A stretch of 64,000 bases of DNA. It comes from Iris pallida (Eukaryota; Streptophyta; Magnoliopsida; Asparagales; Iridaceae). A program made the position numbers and the translations under genes. This document shows, one piece after another, positions 36,234 to 49,586 of the stretch. Under the pieces are notes generated by a model, which saw nothing but the letters and a program-made list of their open reading frames with translations, made no database searches and was not told where the DNA came from. Each line of letters opens with the position of its first letter. The first letter of the stretch is position 1. The DNA lies in the NCBI GenBank assembly GCA_029216955.1, contig JANAVB010003400.1:17935451-17999450 (forward strand), given 5' to 3'.

Positions 36234-37052
36234 GGTATAATGTCTTTCTTATGCCTTATGCTCTCAATTCCTTGCTTGAATGAATGATTGCATGATGGAC
36301 TGATTAGTATAGCTTGTCTGTGATTAGTATAGCTTGTCCCTGCCTCTCTAGCTGTCACGTCCCAGAACCAGAATACTGGAGAGCGGGGGCAGACATAGCC
36401 AGCTACGTATATTGAAATGGATTCCATCTCGCTATACGGTCACGGCTGTCTAGGATACATGAGGGTTTATCTACAAGCCAACAGTCTCTTAAGGTCATGA
36501 ACAAGCCTAGTGTCCCAATCATAGCAAGTAAGTAAGAGTCACAAGATGTATGATCATTAAATATACAATAATAAGACGTCCCAAATATTACATATTCAGC
36601 TGATCATGAAGCTAGTCGTTACAAAATGTTAGGACTAGCAAGAGTTTAGTCATACATGATCAACCCTAGGATTTGTCAATCATGTTACAGCCCGTAGATA
36701 GACAGAAAGTAAGTGCAATCGAGCTAAACAGGTGCTCGTCGGCTAAACGCCTCAAAAGAATATTTTTACAATAGAGTGGGAGAGCCAAAAATAACCCACT
36801 CGTTGCCAGGATTCCTTCTAGTATTCACCATCTGGCAGAAAGGTCGGTAGATCCTCTGGAGCTGCTCCAAAATCTGGCCACACAAAACCAGCTGGGTCAG
36901 ACCCCAGAAAGAGCAAGTGCCACAAAGGAGGCTTCACTTAAGAACTAAAACCAGCAATCATCACAAGATATAAATAAAAGTAAGAACTGGAAATAAAGAA
37001 AATACACCAGGATGATATACGACGAGATAACCATGGAACTATTTAGATAACC

Positions 37053-37094
37053 AGGTTACAACCCGTAAACCAAACAAGGACCAGGGTTGTAACC
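37053..37094. other. Conserved stem-loop in element E 3' LTR
   Basis: GGTTACAACCC (37053-37063) pairs with GGGTTGTAACC (37084-37094). Confidence 0.78.
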
Positions 37095-37979
37095 CTTCGT
37101 CTGAACAGAACTTAGAATTCTCACCATTTATCGGTAAAATAAATACAAGCATTCTGGTCATTCAATAGTCTGGAACAGGGTCAGGGCAAGACTAGACTGG
37201 TTAGACTCCATCCAATCACTTCACGGCCAAGCAAGAACTACGGCTTGATACTTTAACTAACTAGGGTTGTCACAAGCCTAATTACTAACAAGATGCAGTG
37301 AGATTATTCCACAGCTACAAGCCCTGCAGACCATCCAGGTCACCCAGGTCGAGAGATTAGGGTTGAATTCAGGTGGGTACATCGTCCAGGAAACGCATGT
37401 ACCCTTAAGCAGTTTGAAGGGTGCAACACATGACAGTGTGCTGGAAATGTGTCCTACTCGACGGCAGGCTACAGATCCCAAGCGCGCCCAGGTAACGGGA
37501 TTGCCTGTAGCTGGAAAATCTCTTCATGACTAATGTATTAATCTAGTTGTTAACCTTAGTCCATTTTAGTAGGTACTCCTGACCGTGGTACTCAGGAGTC
37601 CCCTCCTAGACATGATGCAAGACAGGACTGGATTATTTGTACAAGCACAATCGTCCACGGTGTCCAGGTTATTTATACAGGTCATGTCATGTCAGGTAGC
37701 CGTCGCAACAGCTTATCAAGATATAACATGTCAGGTTTATCATGTCAAGTGTACTTGTCAGGAGCGCGCCACGACGGGCCACTATCAAGTCATGTCAGGT
37801 TATTATGTCAGGAGTGCACCACTACGGGTCACTATCGTGTCATGCTCAGGTATCATTTCCAAACATATTAAACAAATCCATGATTACCAAGTTCATGACA
37901 AAAGGCGTAAGGATATAAAATGGACGTTAAATATCTAATAAAATATCAATATACAGGGCTATAGAAGATCAAGGGTAAT

Positions 37980-38460
37980 CAGGCTACGCTCAAGCCAGGC
38001 TACGCTCAGGCTAGCGTACGCTCAGGTCTGCGTACCAAAGGATCCATACACTTCCAATGGGAAGCGTACGCAAGGGTCAGCGTACACAAGGGCACGCTCA
38101 AGCTACAGGTTAGCGTACGCTCAAGCTAGCGTACTCTCAAGACTGCGTACGCTCGAGCTAGCGTACGAAAGGGGCCAGCGTACGCCTTGCTCGCTTAAGC
38201 TAGCGTACCAAGGCACGCGTACGCTCGCTAAAGAGCAGCGTACGAAGGCTAGCGTGCGCTCGCTAAAGAGCAGCGTACGAAGGCTAGCGTGCGCTCGCTA
38301 AAGAGCAGCGTACGAAGGCTAGCGTACGCTCGCTAAAGAGCAGTGTACGAAGGCTAGCGTGCGCTCGCTAAAGAGCAGCGTACGAAGGCTAGCGTACGCT
38401 CGCTAAAGAGCAGCGTACGAAGACTAGCGTACGCTCGCTAAAGAGCAGCGTACGACTCAG
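37980..38460. repeat. GCGTACGC minisatellite in element E 3' LTR
   Basis: About seven tandem 35-bp units (AGCGTACGAAGGCTAGCG joined to TGCGCTCGCTAAAGAGC) after more degenerate AGCGTACGCT words. It is the same repeat family as in element B but expanded. Confidence 0.93.
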
Positions 38461-39124
38461 CGGCATAAGCTAAAAAGCTAGCTCACTGTTCACTGTCTTC
38501 TCCAAATGGCAAGAACAGCAAGAACTCTAAAGTTGAATCTAAGCTTCAATTGTCCAAATCTTGGTCAAAACAAGTCCGAATCCAACTTTCCAAAGGTCAA
38601 AATTGGGTAGAATGAAATTCTCTAAAACATGGAACCATCAAAACTTGAAAACAAGCAAGTTTAATAGATCAAAATACCAAAAATCTGAAAATAGCAAAAC
38701 TCTAGATCTACAAGAATTAAAGTCTCAAAATGGAAAATGACAAGTTCTAATGTGGTTTAGAATCATGAGGAGAAGCTAATGAAACCATCAAAAGGAGTTC
38801 TCTTGTGGAAGCAAGTTGCACTTGCCTATGGTGTTCTTGGTTGGTGGAGAAGAGTAATGGTGGGGGAAGGAGAAGTAAATGAGAATTATGGAGGAGAGAG
38901 AAGGTTGGTGGGGATAATAAAGAGGGGGGTTGTGGTGGAAATGAAGGAGAAGCATAGGCTAAGGTGTTCCACCCTTGGCCCATGATGAACCAAGCATTGG
39001 GCCGGCCGAACCAAGCCAACCCAAACCGAGAGTTAAACCAAGCCGAGAGCTAAACAAGGAATAACACAAGAATAGACACGTACACGTATTTCTAAAATAC
39101 GTAATACGAATCACAGGCATTACA

Positions 39125-39138
39125 ACTCTACCCACCTT
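39125..39138 (-). promoter_or_regulatory. Element E polypurine tract
   Basis: Minus-strand AAGGTGGGTAGAGT immediately before the 3' LTR, preceded by the shared GAGGACGGAATTC context. Confidence 0.88.
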
Positions 39139-39281
39139 AAAAGAATTCCGTCCTCGAAATTTAATTAAGAGGCTAGAGGGACAAGAACAAGCTACACTAT
39201 TCATAGGCAATTATACTAGGCAATCAATCAATCATGCAAGCAAGAAATTGATGGCATGAGGCATAAGAAAGATATTATACC

Positions 39282-40331
39282 TCATGAGTCAAACAAGTCG
39301 GGATATCGTGATCGGATATCATCCTCACGCTCCCACGTTGACTCCTCCAAAGAGTGATGACCCCAAGCAACTCGGACTAACTTGATAGTCTTATTCTTGA
39401 GGATCTTCTCTCTTCGATCCAATATAGACACGGGCCTCTCCTCATACGAAAGGTTGGTACCAACAACCAATTTCGAATGATCCAGGATGTGGCTCGGGTC
39501 CGGGATGTACCGTCGTAATTGGGATACATGGAACACGTCATGCACCTCGCTTAGCGACGGTGGAAGAGCGAGACGATAGGATACATCCCCTACTCGCTCC
39601 AGAATGTCGAACGGCCCTATATACCTAGGACTAAGCTTTTTCCGTACGTCGAAACGAATGACGCCACGGTTAGGCGAAATCCTCAGGAATACATGATCGC
39701 CGACCGAGAACTCGAGAGGGCGCCGATGAGAATCGGCCCAATAGCGCTGGCGATCTTGGGCAACTCGAAGGTGATCTCTGACTCGCCTGACTACTTCAAC
39801 GGTCTGAGCAATCATTTCTGGACCAAGCATCTGCCTCTCCCCAACATCATCCCAGGCTAACGGGGATCTGCACTTCCTGCCATACAGTGCCTCGAACGGT
39901 GCCATCTGGATACTGGCCTGGAAACTATTGTTGTACGAGAATTCCACCAGGTGCAAGTGATCTTCCCATGAACCACCGAAGTCAAGTGTGCAAGACCGCA
40001 ACATGTCTTCAAGATTCTGGATCGTGCGCTCCGACTGGCCATCTGTCTGCGGGTGATATGCTGAACTGAACTGGAGATGAGTCCCCAAACTCTCTTGCAA
40101 GCTACGCCAAAAGTGCGACATAAATCTTGAATCTCGGTCCGAGGTGATACTGACTGGCACTCCGTGCAATCTGACAATCTGCCTGAGGTACATCTCCGCT
40201 AGCTGAGCCGTCGACTGACCAACTCTAAACGGGAGAAAGTGCGCTACCTTGGTAAGCCTATCCACAATGACCCAAATAGCATCTCTACTAGCAGGGGATC
40301 TAGGTAATCCAGTCACGAAATCCATGGTCAC
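39282..40331 (-). pseudogene. Element E integrase core and chromodomain-like tail
   Basis: 349 open residues. The catalytic residues are D4 (MDF), D65 (TSDRDSRF) and E101 (DGQSERTI), with exact D,D35E spacing. A GPF-like module ([20 protein letters not shown]), [16 protein letters not shown] and a tail with [20 protein letters not shown] and [15 protein letters not shown] follow. The first residue shown is internal. The frame is continuous with the RNase H/zinc-finger part upstream except for one TAA at 40407-40409. Confidence 0.9.
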
Positions 40332-40406
40332 ATGCTCCCACTTCCATTCTGGAATCGGTAAGGGCTGAAGAAGTCCAGCCGGTCTCTGATGTTCGACTTT
40401 AACTTG

Positions 40407-41699
40407 TTAGAAAACTAAACACCGAGAGACAAACCGAGCTATCTCCCGCTTCATGCCATTCCACCAGAAGTGCTGACGGATATCACGGTACATCTTCGTA
40501 CTGCCAGGATGGATGGAATACTGAGAACTGTGCGCCTCTGACATGATCTCCTGTCTGATATCTCCACTGGGTACACAAAGACGCTTACCATGCCTAAGTG
40601 TACCATCCTCATGAATGCATAACTCTGGTCTTCGTCCTGCCTCGCACTTTGCTCTGATTCGCTGAAGCTTGGAATCTGCCGATTGCGCCATCCGGATCCT
40701 CTCAACTATGGTGGACTGAACTTGCATACTGGCCATCAAGGCCACACTGGAAGGGAGAACGACTTCAATATCCATCTTCTGAAGATCTGCTAACAGCTCT
40801 GGTTGCGCTGTTAGGAAATAAGCTCCGGCCCTCCTGCTCAATGCATCTGCTACGACATTGGCCTTCCCAGGATGATACTGCAGGTTGACATCATAATCCA
40901 CAAGAAGCTCCAGCCATCTCCTCTGACGCATGTTAAGATCCTTCTGGGTGAAAACATACTTCAGGCTCTTGTGGTCGGTGAAAATCTCCACCCTATCTCC
41001 GTACAAGTAGTGCCTCCACAACTTAAGTGCAAACACCACTGCTGCCAGCTCCAAGTCATGGGTTGGGTAATTCCTCTCATGATCACGAAGTTGTCGTGAC
41101 GCATAAGCTATTACCTTCCCATGCTGCATCAGAACACATCCTAAACCTCTGCCTGAAGCATCACAGTACACTGAGAATCCTCCGGTCCCATCAGGAAGCG
41201 TGAGAATAGGAGTTGTTATCAGGCCTCGCTTCAACTGCTCAAAAGAACTCTGACACTCTGCTGTCCAAGCAAACTGCGCATCCTTACGGGTCAACTGGGT
41301 CAATGGCGCTGAAATCCGAGCAAAGTCTGAAACAAATCGCCGGTAATAGCCAGCCAATCCAAGGAAACTGCGAACTTCTGCAACGGTGCTGGGTACTGGC
41401 CATGACTCAATAGCTACAATCTTCTGGGGATCCACTTCTACTCCTCCTCTGGTGATGATATGACCCAAGTACGAAATGCGGTCGAGCCAGAACTCGCATT
41501 TACTGAACTTGGCATATAACTGGTGCTCTCTGAGGATCTGAAGAACTATACGGAGATGCTGCTCATGCTCCGCCTCACTCTTGCTGTAGACCAGAATGTC
41601 ATCCAAGAACACAATCATAAACTGATCCAAGTAAGGCATGAAGATGCGATTCATGAGGTCCATGAATACTGTCGGCGCATTGGTTGCTCCAAAAGGCAT
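40407..41699 (-). pseudogene. Element E RT (C-terminal part), RNase H and integrase zinc finger
   Basis: 430 residues. RT continues from [10 protein letters not shown] through FLDDILVYS (near residue 32) and [12 protein letters not shown]. RNase H has [10 protein letters not shown] (near 178), [16 protein letters not shown] and [10 protein letters not shown]. The integrase HHCC module follows ([17 protein letters not shown] ... SRCLVF). Its last Cys codon is changed to Phe and the next Gln codon to TAA. The start is an internal codon caused by the upstream frameshift. Confidence 0.9.
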
Positions 41700-43765
41700 A
41701 ACAAGGAACTCCCAATGCCCATATCTCGATCTAAAAGTGTCTTCGGGATGTCCTGCTCTCTGACTCTGATCTGATGATAACCTGAGCGCAAATCAATCTT
41801 CGAGAATACTGAAGCCCCCTTGAGTTGATCAAACAAGTCATCTATCCTCGGAAGAGGGTATCTGTTCTTGATTGTCACTGAGTTCAAGGTACGATAATCA
41901 ACACATAACCTGGACGTACCATCCTTCTTTTTCACAAGAAGCATCGGGGCTCCCCAAGGTGATCCACTTGCACGAATGAATCCCTTGGTCCTAAGCTCTT
42001 CAATCATCTTGTACAAGATCTCCAACTCTGACGGTGCCATCCTGTAGACTCTCTCTGATACTGGGGCTGTCCCGGAAATCAAGTCTATAGTGAACTCGAT
42101 CTCCCGCTCTGGAGGCATACCTGGTAGCTCTTCTGGAAAAACATCTGGGAACTCATTCACTATCCTGGGCAACTGAACTGCTGCTACTGCCATCCGCAAT
42201 ACTGGAGGAGATGACTCAACCTCACCTCGAGAGAAAGAAAACTCCGGCTCTCCTGGAATGCTAAAAACAACCCTACCAATATGGCAGTCTATCCTAGCAT
42301 ACTGGTTCCTCAACCAATCCATCCCTAAGACCACATCATAATCGGCCATTGGAAACTCTATCAACCTAGCGGAAAATTCTCTACCGCTAACTACGATCCG
42401 ACACGAGGAAAACACTCTATCTACTCCCACAAGTCCGTTACCAGTAAGTATATTGAGCCTTACTGATAATGACTCGGGCTCCAATCCTACCCGTGTCGCG
42501 AATCGTGCAGACATAAAAGAATGTGATGCACCAGAATCAAATAAAGCTGAAGCTGGGAAGGAGTTGACGAGAATAGTACCTGCCACTACCTCACCTGGTG
42601 CCAACTCTTCCTCCACGGTCATCACCATAGCCTGACCGTGCCATCGGGGTGCTGGTCCCCTCTGCTGAATTCCTCGCTGCCTATTCTGACTCAAGGCCTG
42701 GGCTTGCGCATACTGCTGGGGGCTCTGCTGCTGAAACGCCTGGGACTGAGGCGGCAAGGGCCTCGGCAATGGATACTGCTGCTGCTGCTGGACCGGTGCG
42801 GGTCCTCTCACCGAAGAACTAGAAAGGTGGGACGAGGATGAACCACCCCTGTTCGGGCAGGATCCAACCCTATGGTCTGGTGCTCCACAAGCCAGACACA
42901 ATCCCTGTGCCCTGCGACATTCTGCCACCACATGGCCTGGCTTTCCACAATGAGAACATCCCACTGCGGAAGACTGCTTCTGCTTCTGCTGCTGCTGAGG
43001 GTGCGTCGGAGTTGAATGCTGAACCGACGTCACTGAGGCTGCTCGCCTCGGAGCCCCAATAGTTAAGGCCCTGGCTGCCGGGGCCGGTGCTGAAGACTGA
43101 TTCATCTGGCCGTGAGATCTCTCCCGACCTCCGGTCCTATCCACAATCCTCTGGGAGGTATACTCATACCTCCGGGCTGCTCTCAAGACTGCATCAAAAG
43201 TCTGATGCTCAAACTGCTCGACTGCCAACAAGATCTCCAAGTGAAGTCCCTGCTGGAACCGCTGGGCTCTATCATACTCGGTTGCCACCAAAGTGGGAGC
43301 AAACCGACTGAGTCTGGAAAACTCGGCCGCATATCCGTCGACCGTCCTGCCTCCTTGCTTCAGATTTGTGAACCTCGTCTGTAGATCGTACCGAGCTACA
43401 GCATCAAAATACTTGGTCTGGAATCTCTCCCGAAATACTGCCCAAGCAATGGGGGCTGCTAATCCAACGGCCTGCGCTGCCCACCAGCTGTGGGCAAGAT
43501 CTAACAACTGCAGGCGCACAACGGCCACCTTCTCGTTCTCTGGAGTCCTGGCTGCTTCTAGAATCACTTCTGTGTCCTGAAGCCATGCATCTGCCGCGAT
43601 AGCATCTTCACTACCGTCGAAGAAGGGAGGGTTCAAGCGCTTGAAGCTGTTGGCAGCGCTGTTACCCTGATGACCACCCCGGGTCAAAGCATCCGTTACT
43701 GCCTGGTGCAACGCATCTCCACGCCGGTCTTGGGAAGTTATCAAGGTCCTGACGAGTCCTACCAA
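41651..43765 (-). pseudogene. Element E gag, protease and N-terminal RT
   Basis: 704 residues in one frame. The gag core has [20 protein letters not shown] and [20 protein letters not shown]. Zinc knuckles are [14 protein letters not shown] (near 268) and [14 protein letters not shown]. Protease has an intact [10 protein letters not shown] (D-S-G at 42530-42538, residue about 410) and LGMDWL. RT follows with [28 protein letters not shown] and [14 protein letters not shown] one-base deletion near 41731 then shifts the frame, so the last ~30 residues are nonsense. The frame is open upstream to about 43930 without an ATG. Confidence 0.92.
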
Positions 43766-44825
43766 AGTGCCGTCATCATGTTCTACAGGTTGAACTGGCT
43801 GGACTGGTGGCTCTCCGCCAGAAGGCAGGACTCTGGAGGCTACTCCGGAATGCTGGGCTTGATCTCCAGGTTGCTGCTGGTCCGCGGGAGGTGCTCCGCC
43901 TTGCTGGTCGGTAGGACCACGAACAATGCCGCTGAAGAAGACGACATAGGGAATAATAAGGAAGGACCAGGACAGATCAACGATACAAGCATACGATCAG
44001 GACAAGAATCCAGGGATTCAGAAGATACGAGCAGAGATCAAGGACGAATACTGATTGAGACATCTATTCGGTAAACCCTCACATATCTTGATTACAAGAC
44101 CTGCATGGGCCACCACTTAAACCATGTCACGCCCCAGAACCAGAATACTGGAGCGCGGGGGCAGACATAGCCAGCTACGTATATTGAAATGGATTTCATC
44201 TCGCTATACGGTCACGGCTGTCTAGGATACATGAGGGTTTATCTACAAGCCAACAGTCTCTTAAGGTCATGAACAAGCCTAGTGTCCCAATCATAGCAAG
44301 TAAGTAAGAGTCACAAGATGTATGATCATTAAATATACAATAATAAGGCGTCCCAAATATTACATATTCAGCTGATCATGAAGCTAGTCGTTACAAAATG
44401 TTAGGACTAGCAAGAGTTTAGTCATACATGATCAACCCTAGGATTTGTCAATCATGTTACAGCCCGTAGGTAGACAGTAAGTAAGTGCAATCGAGCTAAA
44501 CAGGTGCTCGTCGGCTAAACGCCTCAAAAGAATATTTTTACAATAGAGTGGAAGAGCCAAAAATAATCCACTCGTTGCCAGGATTCCTTCTAGTATTCAC
44601 CATCTGGCAGAAAGGTCGGTAGATCCTCTGGAGCTGCTCCGAAATCTGGCCACACAAAACCAGCTGGGTCAGACCCCAGAAAGAGCAAGTGCCACAAAGG
44701 AGGCTTCACTTAAGAACTAAAACCAGCAATCAGCACAAGATATAAATAAAAGTAAGAACTGGAAATAAAAAAAATACACCAGGATGATATACGACGAGAT
44801 AACCATGAAACTATTCAGATAACCA

Positions 44826-44866
44826 GGTTACAACCCGTAAACCAAACAAGGACCGGGGTTGTAACC
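44826..44866. other. Conserved stem-loop in element E 5' LTR
   Basis: GGTTACAACCC (44826-44836) pairs with GGGTTGTAACC (44856-44866). Confidence 0.78.
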
Positions 44867-45759
44867 CTTCGTCTGAACAGAACTTGGAATTCTCACAATT
44901 TATCGGTAAAATAAATACAAGCATTCTGGTCATTCAATAGTCTGGAACAGGGTCAGGGCAAGACTAGACTGGTTAGACTCCATCCAATCACTTCACGGCC
45001 AAGCAAGAACTACGGCTTGATACTTTAACTAACTAGGGTTGTCACAAGCCTAATTACTAACAAGATGCAGTGAGATTATTCCACAGCTACAAGCCCTGCA
45101 GACCATCCAGGTCACCCAGGTCGAGAGATTAAGGTTGAATTCAGGTGGGTACATCGTCCAGGAAACGCATGTACCCTTAAGCAGTTTGAAGGGTGCAACA
45201 CATGACAGTGTGCTGGAAATGTGCCCTACTCGACGGCAGGCTACAGATTCCAAGCGCGCCCAGGTAACGGGATTGCCTGTAGCTGGAAAATCTCTTCATG
45301 ACTAATGTATTAATCTAGTTGTTAACCTTAGTCCATTTTAGTAGGTACTCCTGACCGTGGTACTCAGGAGTCCCCTCCAAGACATGATGCAAGACAGGAC
45401 TGGATTATTTGTACAAGCACAATCGCCCACGGTGTCCAGGTTATTTATACAGGTCATGTCATGTCAGGTAGCCGTCGCAACAGCTTATCAAGATATAACA
45501 TGTCAGGTTTATCATGTCAAGTGTACTTGTCAGGAGTGCGCCACGACGGGCCACTATCAAGTCATGTCAGGTTATTATGTCAGGAGTGCACCACTACGGG
45601 TCACTATCGTGTCATGCTCAGGTATCATTTCCAAACATATTAAACAAATCCATGATTACCAAGTTCATGACAAAAGGCGTAAGGATATAAAATGGACGTT
45701 AAATATCTAATAAAATATCAATATACAGGGCTATAGAAGATCAAGGGTAATCAGGCTAC

Positions 45760-46230
45760 GCTCAAGCCAGGCTACACTCAGGCTAGCGTATGCTCAGGTC
45801 TGCATACCAAAGGATCCATACACTTCCAATGGGAAGCGTACGCAAGGGTCAGCGTGCACAAGGGCACGCTCAAGCTACAGGTCAGCGTACGCTCAAGCTA
45901 GCGTACTCTCAAGACTGCGTACGCTCGAGCTAGCGTATGAAAGGGGCCAGCGTACGCCTTGCTCGCTTAAGCTAGCGTACCAAGGCACGCGTACGCTCGC
46001 TAAAGAGCAGCGTACGAAGACTAGCGTACGCTCGCTAAAGAGCAGCGTACGAAGGCTAGCGTGCGCTCGCTAAAGAGCAGCGTACGAAGACTAGCGTACG
46101 CTCGCTAAAGAGCAGCGTACGAAGACTAGCGTGCGCTCGCTAAAGAGCAGCGTACGAAGGCTAGCGTACGCTCGCTAAAGAGCAGTGTACGAAGACTAGC
46201 GTACGCTCGCTAAAGAGCAGCGTATGACTC
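45760..46230. repeat. GCGTACGC minisatellite in element E 5' LTR
   Basis: Same 35-bp unit as in the 3' LTR, about six to seven copies, with a different mix of AAGACT and AAGGCT variants along the array. Confidence 0.93.
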
Positions 46231-46940
46231 AGCGGCATAAGCTAAAAAGCTAGCTCACTGTTCACTGTCTTCTCCAAATGGCAAGAACAGCAAGAACTCT
46301 AAAGTTGAATCTAAGCTTCAATTGTCCAAATCTTGGTCAAAACAAGTCCGAATTCAACTTTCCAAAGGTCAAAATTGGGTAGAATGAAATTCTCTAAAAC
46401 ATGGAACCATCAAAACTTGAAAACAAGCAAGTTTAATAGATCAAAACACCAAAAATTCGAAAATAGCAAAACTCTAGATCTACAAGAATTAAAGCCTCAA
46501 AATGGAAAATGACAAGTTCTAATGTGGTTTAGAATCATGAGGAGAAGCTAATGAAACCATCAAAAGGAGTTCTCTTGTGGAAGCAAGTTGCACTTGCCTA
46601 TGGTGTTCTTGGTTGGTGGAGAAGAGTAATGGTGGGGGAAGGAGAAGTAAATGAGAATTATGGAGGAGAGAGAAGGTTGGTGGGGATAATAAAGAGGGGG
46701 GGGGGGGTTGTGGTGGAAATGAAGGAGAAGCATAGGCTAAGGTGTTCCACCCTTGGCCCATGATGAACCAAGCATTGGGCCGGCCGAACCAAGCCAACCC
46801 AAACCGAGAGTTAAACCAAGCCGAGAGCTAAACAAGGAATAACACAAGAATAAACACGTACACGTATTTCCAAAATACGTAATACGAATCACAGGCATTA
46901 CACTAGCATCTTAATTAAATTCCGAGGATGAAATTCTTTT

Positions 46941-46954
46941 AAGGTGGGTAGAGT
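46941..46954 (+). promoter_or_regulatory. Element C polypurine tract
   Basis: AAGGTGGGTAGAGT directly before the 3' LTR. It is separated from the rest of C's interior by element E. Confidence 0.88.
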
Positions 46955-49581
46955 TGTAACGCTCGTAGTTCCTATTACGTATCTTGGTATACGTATACGT
47001 ATTTTGACTCATATTGCATGTCTCATTGCATGGTTTATTTTAGCATTTCATTGCTTGGTTCGGTTTCTTCTTGCATGTGAACCAACCCCACCTACCACCC
47101 ACTCTCTTCCCTTATAAGCCACCTAACGACTCTCTCTCTTCCATTAATCCTCATAACTCTTCTTCTTCCTCACCATTACTCTCTCAACCTACCAGGAGAG
47201 GCTTAGGTAAGTGCAACTTGCTTCATGAAGGAACTCAAGTTTTGTTGTTCCATTTTCTTCCTCACGAGATTCTAAGACACTTTAGTACTTAGTATTTTTA
47301 ATTTCCATAGTTCAATTCATGTAGATCTGAGCTTGTTGCATTTCCGGGTTTCTTGGGTTTTGATCTATTAAACCTTGTTATTTTCAAGTTTTGATGGTTC
47401 CATGTTGTAGAGAATTTCATTCCACTCCATTTTGACCTATGGAAGTTCGAATTCTGACCTTAGATGAAGATTTTTGGAGCTTGGAAGCAATGGCTTCCAT
47501 GGTTATTCTTCCCGGAAAGTGGAGAAGAAGAACATTACTTAGTCGCATGCCATTTTCATGCGGCAAGTCCCATTCTTGGCCGCATGGCCCATGCCACATG
47601 GACTTAGCCGTATGGCCTTCACCCGCATGATTCAAGTTGACTCGAGCCGCATGAACCCGATTCCCCTGCCGCATGTTCCCCAGCCGCATGAGCCTGCTGT
47701 CCTTAACCACATGCGCCCTTTTCCTCCAGCCGCATGAGCCTATCCCCTTCTTGCCGCATGGCTTCCTCTAGCCGAGCCGCATGTCTTTGCTCGACTTAGC
47801 CGCATGGCTATCCCTAACTATTGCCGCATGAGCTCGTCACCCTTGCCGCATGTTCCCCTGCCGCATGAGCCCCTACCGCATGAACCCCTGCCGTATTAGC
47901 CCGTCACTCTTAGCCGCATGCGCCTTTTTTCCCCTGCCGCATAATCCCTTAACCCCTGGCCCCTTTCATACGCCCTTTCCCCCCCGGCCGCATGAGCCCC
48001 CGAGCCGCATGAGCCCGTCCCGCTTAGTCGTATGGTTTCTTCCATAGCCGTGCACTCCTTTTACCCTGTTGAGTTGCTACATTTATGCTTTTATCTCTTG
48101 ACCCTCTGTGTAACTTGGGTCCCTTGATAGATTGCTTGTACCATGTAAATTCTGCACACTTGCCATGAACACGACAGTGACCTGTAGTGGTACACTCTTG
48201 ACAAGTAACATGACATAATAGTGGCCCGTCGAGGCGTACTCTTGATAAGTAAACCTGACATGATATATCTCGATATGCTGTTGCGACGGCTAGCATGACA
48301 TGACAAGAATGAATGGCCTGGACACCGTGGACGATTGTATTTGTACCAATGAACCGGTATTGTCTTGCATCATGTCTAGGACAGGGGCTCCTGAGTACCA
48401 CGGTCAGGGGTACCTACTGAAATTGACTAAGGCTAATAACTAGAATAATCCAGTAGTCATGAAAAGATTTTTCAGCTACAGACAATCCCGTTATTTGGGA
48501 GCGCAAATGGACTTGTAGCCTGCCGACGAGTAGGGCACAGTTTCAGCACACTGTCATGTGTTGCACGCTTCATGAACGGATATTCGACCTAGATAACCTG
48601 GATGGTCTGCAGGGCTTGTGGCTGTTGGAATAATCTCATTGCATCTTGCTAGTAACTAGGCCTGTGATAACCCTAGTTAGTTAAGTATCAAGCCGTACTT
48701 ATTGCTTGGACGTGATTGATTGGATGGAGTCTAGTCCAGTCTAGTCTTGTCCTGATCCTGTACAAGATTGTTACATGACCTGAATGCTTGTGTTTCACCT
48801 TGTCGATAAATGGTGGAAAACCAAGTTCCGTTCAGATGAAAGGTTACAACCCCGGTCCTTGTTTGGTTTACGGGTTGTAACTCGGTTATCTGAATAGTTC
48901 CATGGTTATCTTATCGTATATCGTTATGATTTTCTATATTTCAAGTCTTTTATTATAATTATGTTCTTGTGCTAATTGCTGGTTTTAGTTCTTAAGTGAA
49001 GCCTCCTTTGTGGCACTTGCTCTTTCTGGGATCTGACCCAGCTGGTTTTGCGTGGCCAGATACCGGAACAGCTCCAGAGGATCTCCCCACCTTCCAGCCA
49101 GATGGTGACCACCAGGCGTAACCCTGGCAACGAGTGGGTTTTATTTTTGGCTCTCCCACTCTATTGTAAAATTATTCTTTTGAGGCGTTTAGCCGACGAG
49201 CACGTGTTAGCTCGATTGTACTTTACTTACTGTCTGCCTACGGGCTGTAACATGATTGACAAATCCTAGGGTTGATCATGTATGACTGAAACTCTTGCTA
49301 GTCTTCACATTTTGTATGACTAGCTTCATGATCATCCAAATATGTAATGTATGGGACGCCTAACTATTATATATTTGGTGCTCTGACATCTTGTAACTGT
49401 TATTACTTGCTTGAGATTGAGACAATAGGCTTGTTCATGACCATAAGAGACTGATGGCTTGTAGTTAAACCCTCATGTATCTAGACAGCCGTGACCGTAT
49501 AGTGAGGTGGGTGGCACTTCAATATACGTAGCTGGTTATGTTCGCCCCTGCTCTCCAGTATTCTGGTTCTGGGGAGTTACA
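46955..49581 (+). repeat. Element C 3' LTR
   Basis: 2627 bp, uninterrupted; it served as the reference for joining the three 5' LTR pieces. It has a TATA box at 47113-47118, a GCCGCATG minisatellite at 47540-48030 and a stem-loop near 48844-48883. It ends at the ACTCC duplication. Confidence 0.95.
47540..48030 (+). repeat. GCCGCATG minisatellite in element C 3' LTR
   Basis: Roughly twenty GCCGCATG words separated by 10-35 bases of changing, pyrimidine-rich sequence (for example GAGCCCGTC and GAACCCGATTCCCCT). It is a loose motif array, not a strict tandem repeat. Confidence 0.9.
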
Positions 49582-49586
49582 ACTCC

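Larger units (their letters stand above)
36353..39124 (-). repeat. Element E 3' LTR
   Basis: Contains the stem-loop (37053-37094) and the 35-bp minisatellite (37980-38460). Open frames at 37585-37938 and 38747-39019 are LTR artefacts with near-identical copies in the other LTR. Confidence 0.95.
36353..46902 (-). mobile_element. Element E: nearly complete Ty3/gypsy chromodomain-type retrotransposon inserted in C
   Basis: Window ends are TGTCACGTCCC at 36353 and CAGGCATTACA at 46902, flanked by CTAGC (36348-36352 and 46903-46907). LTRs are 36353-39124 (2772 bp, 3') and 44125-46902 (2778 bp, 5'). They are almost the same over long stretches, which suggests a recent insertion. The gag-pol on the minus strand has one single-base deletion and one stop plus a zinc-finger change. 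The insertion lies 47 bp upstream of C's 3' LTR, next to its polypurine tract. Its gag is close to that of B, so it is a plausible helper type for B. Confidence 0.95.
44125..46902 (-). repeat. Element E 5' LTR
   Basis: Mirrors the 3' LTR. Stem-loop at 44826-44866, minisatellite at 45760-46230. A G run of about 9 (46697-46705) in the T/A-box region is longer than in the other LTR. The candidate primer motif (TGGTGGCCCATGCAGG) lies just inside, ending at 44115 on the minus strand, 9 bases from the LTR. Confidence 0.95.

Noticed and set aside
37585..37938. 117-residue frame considered as a gene
   Set aside because: It lies in E's LTR and recurs at 45357-45710 in the other LTR.
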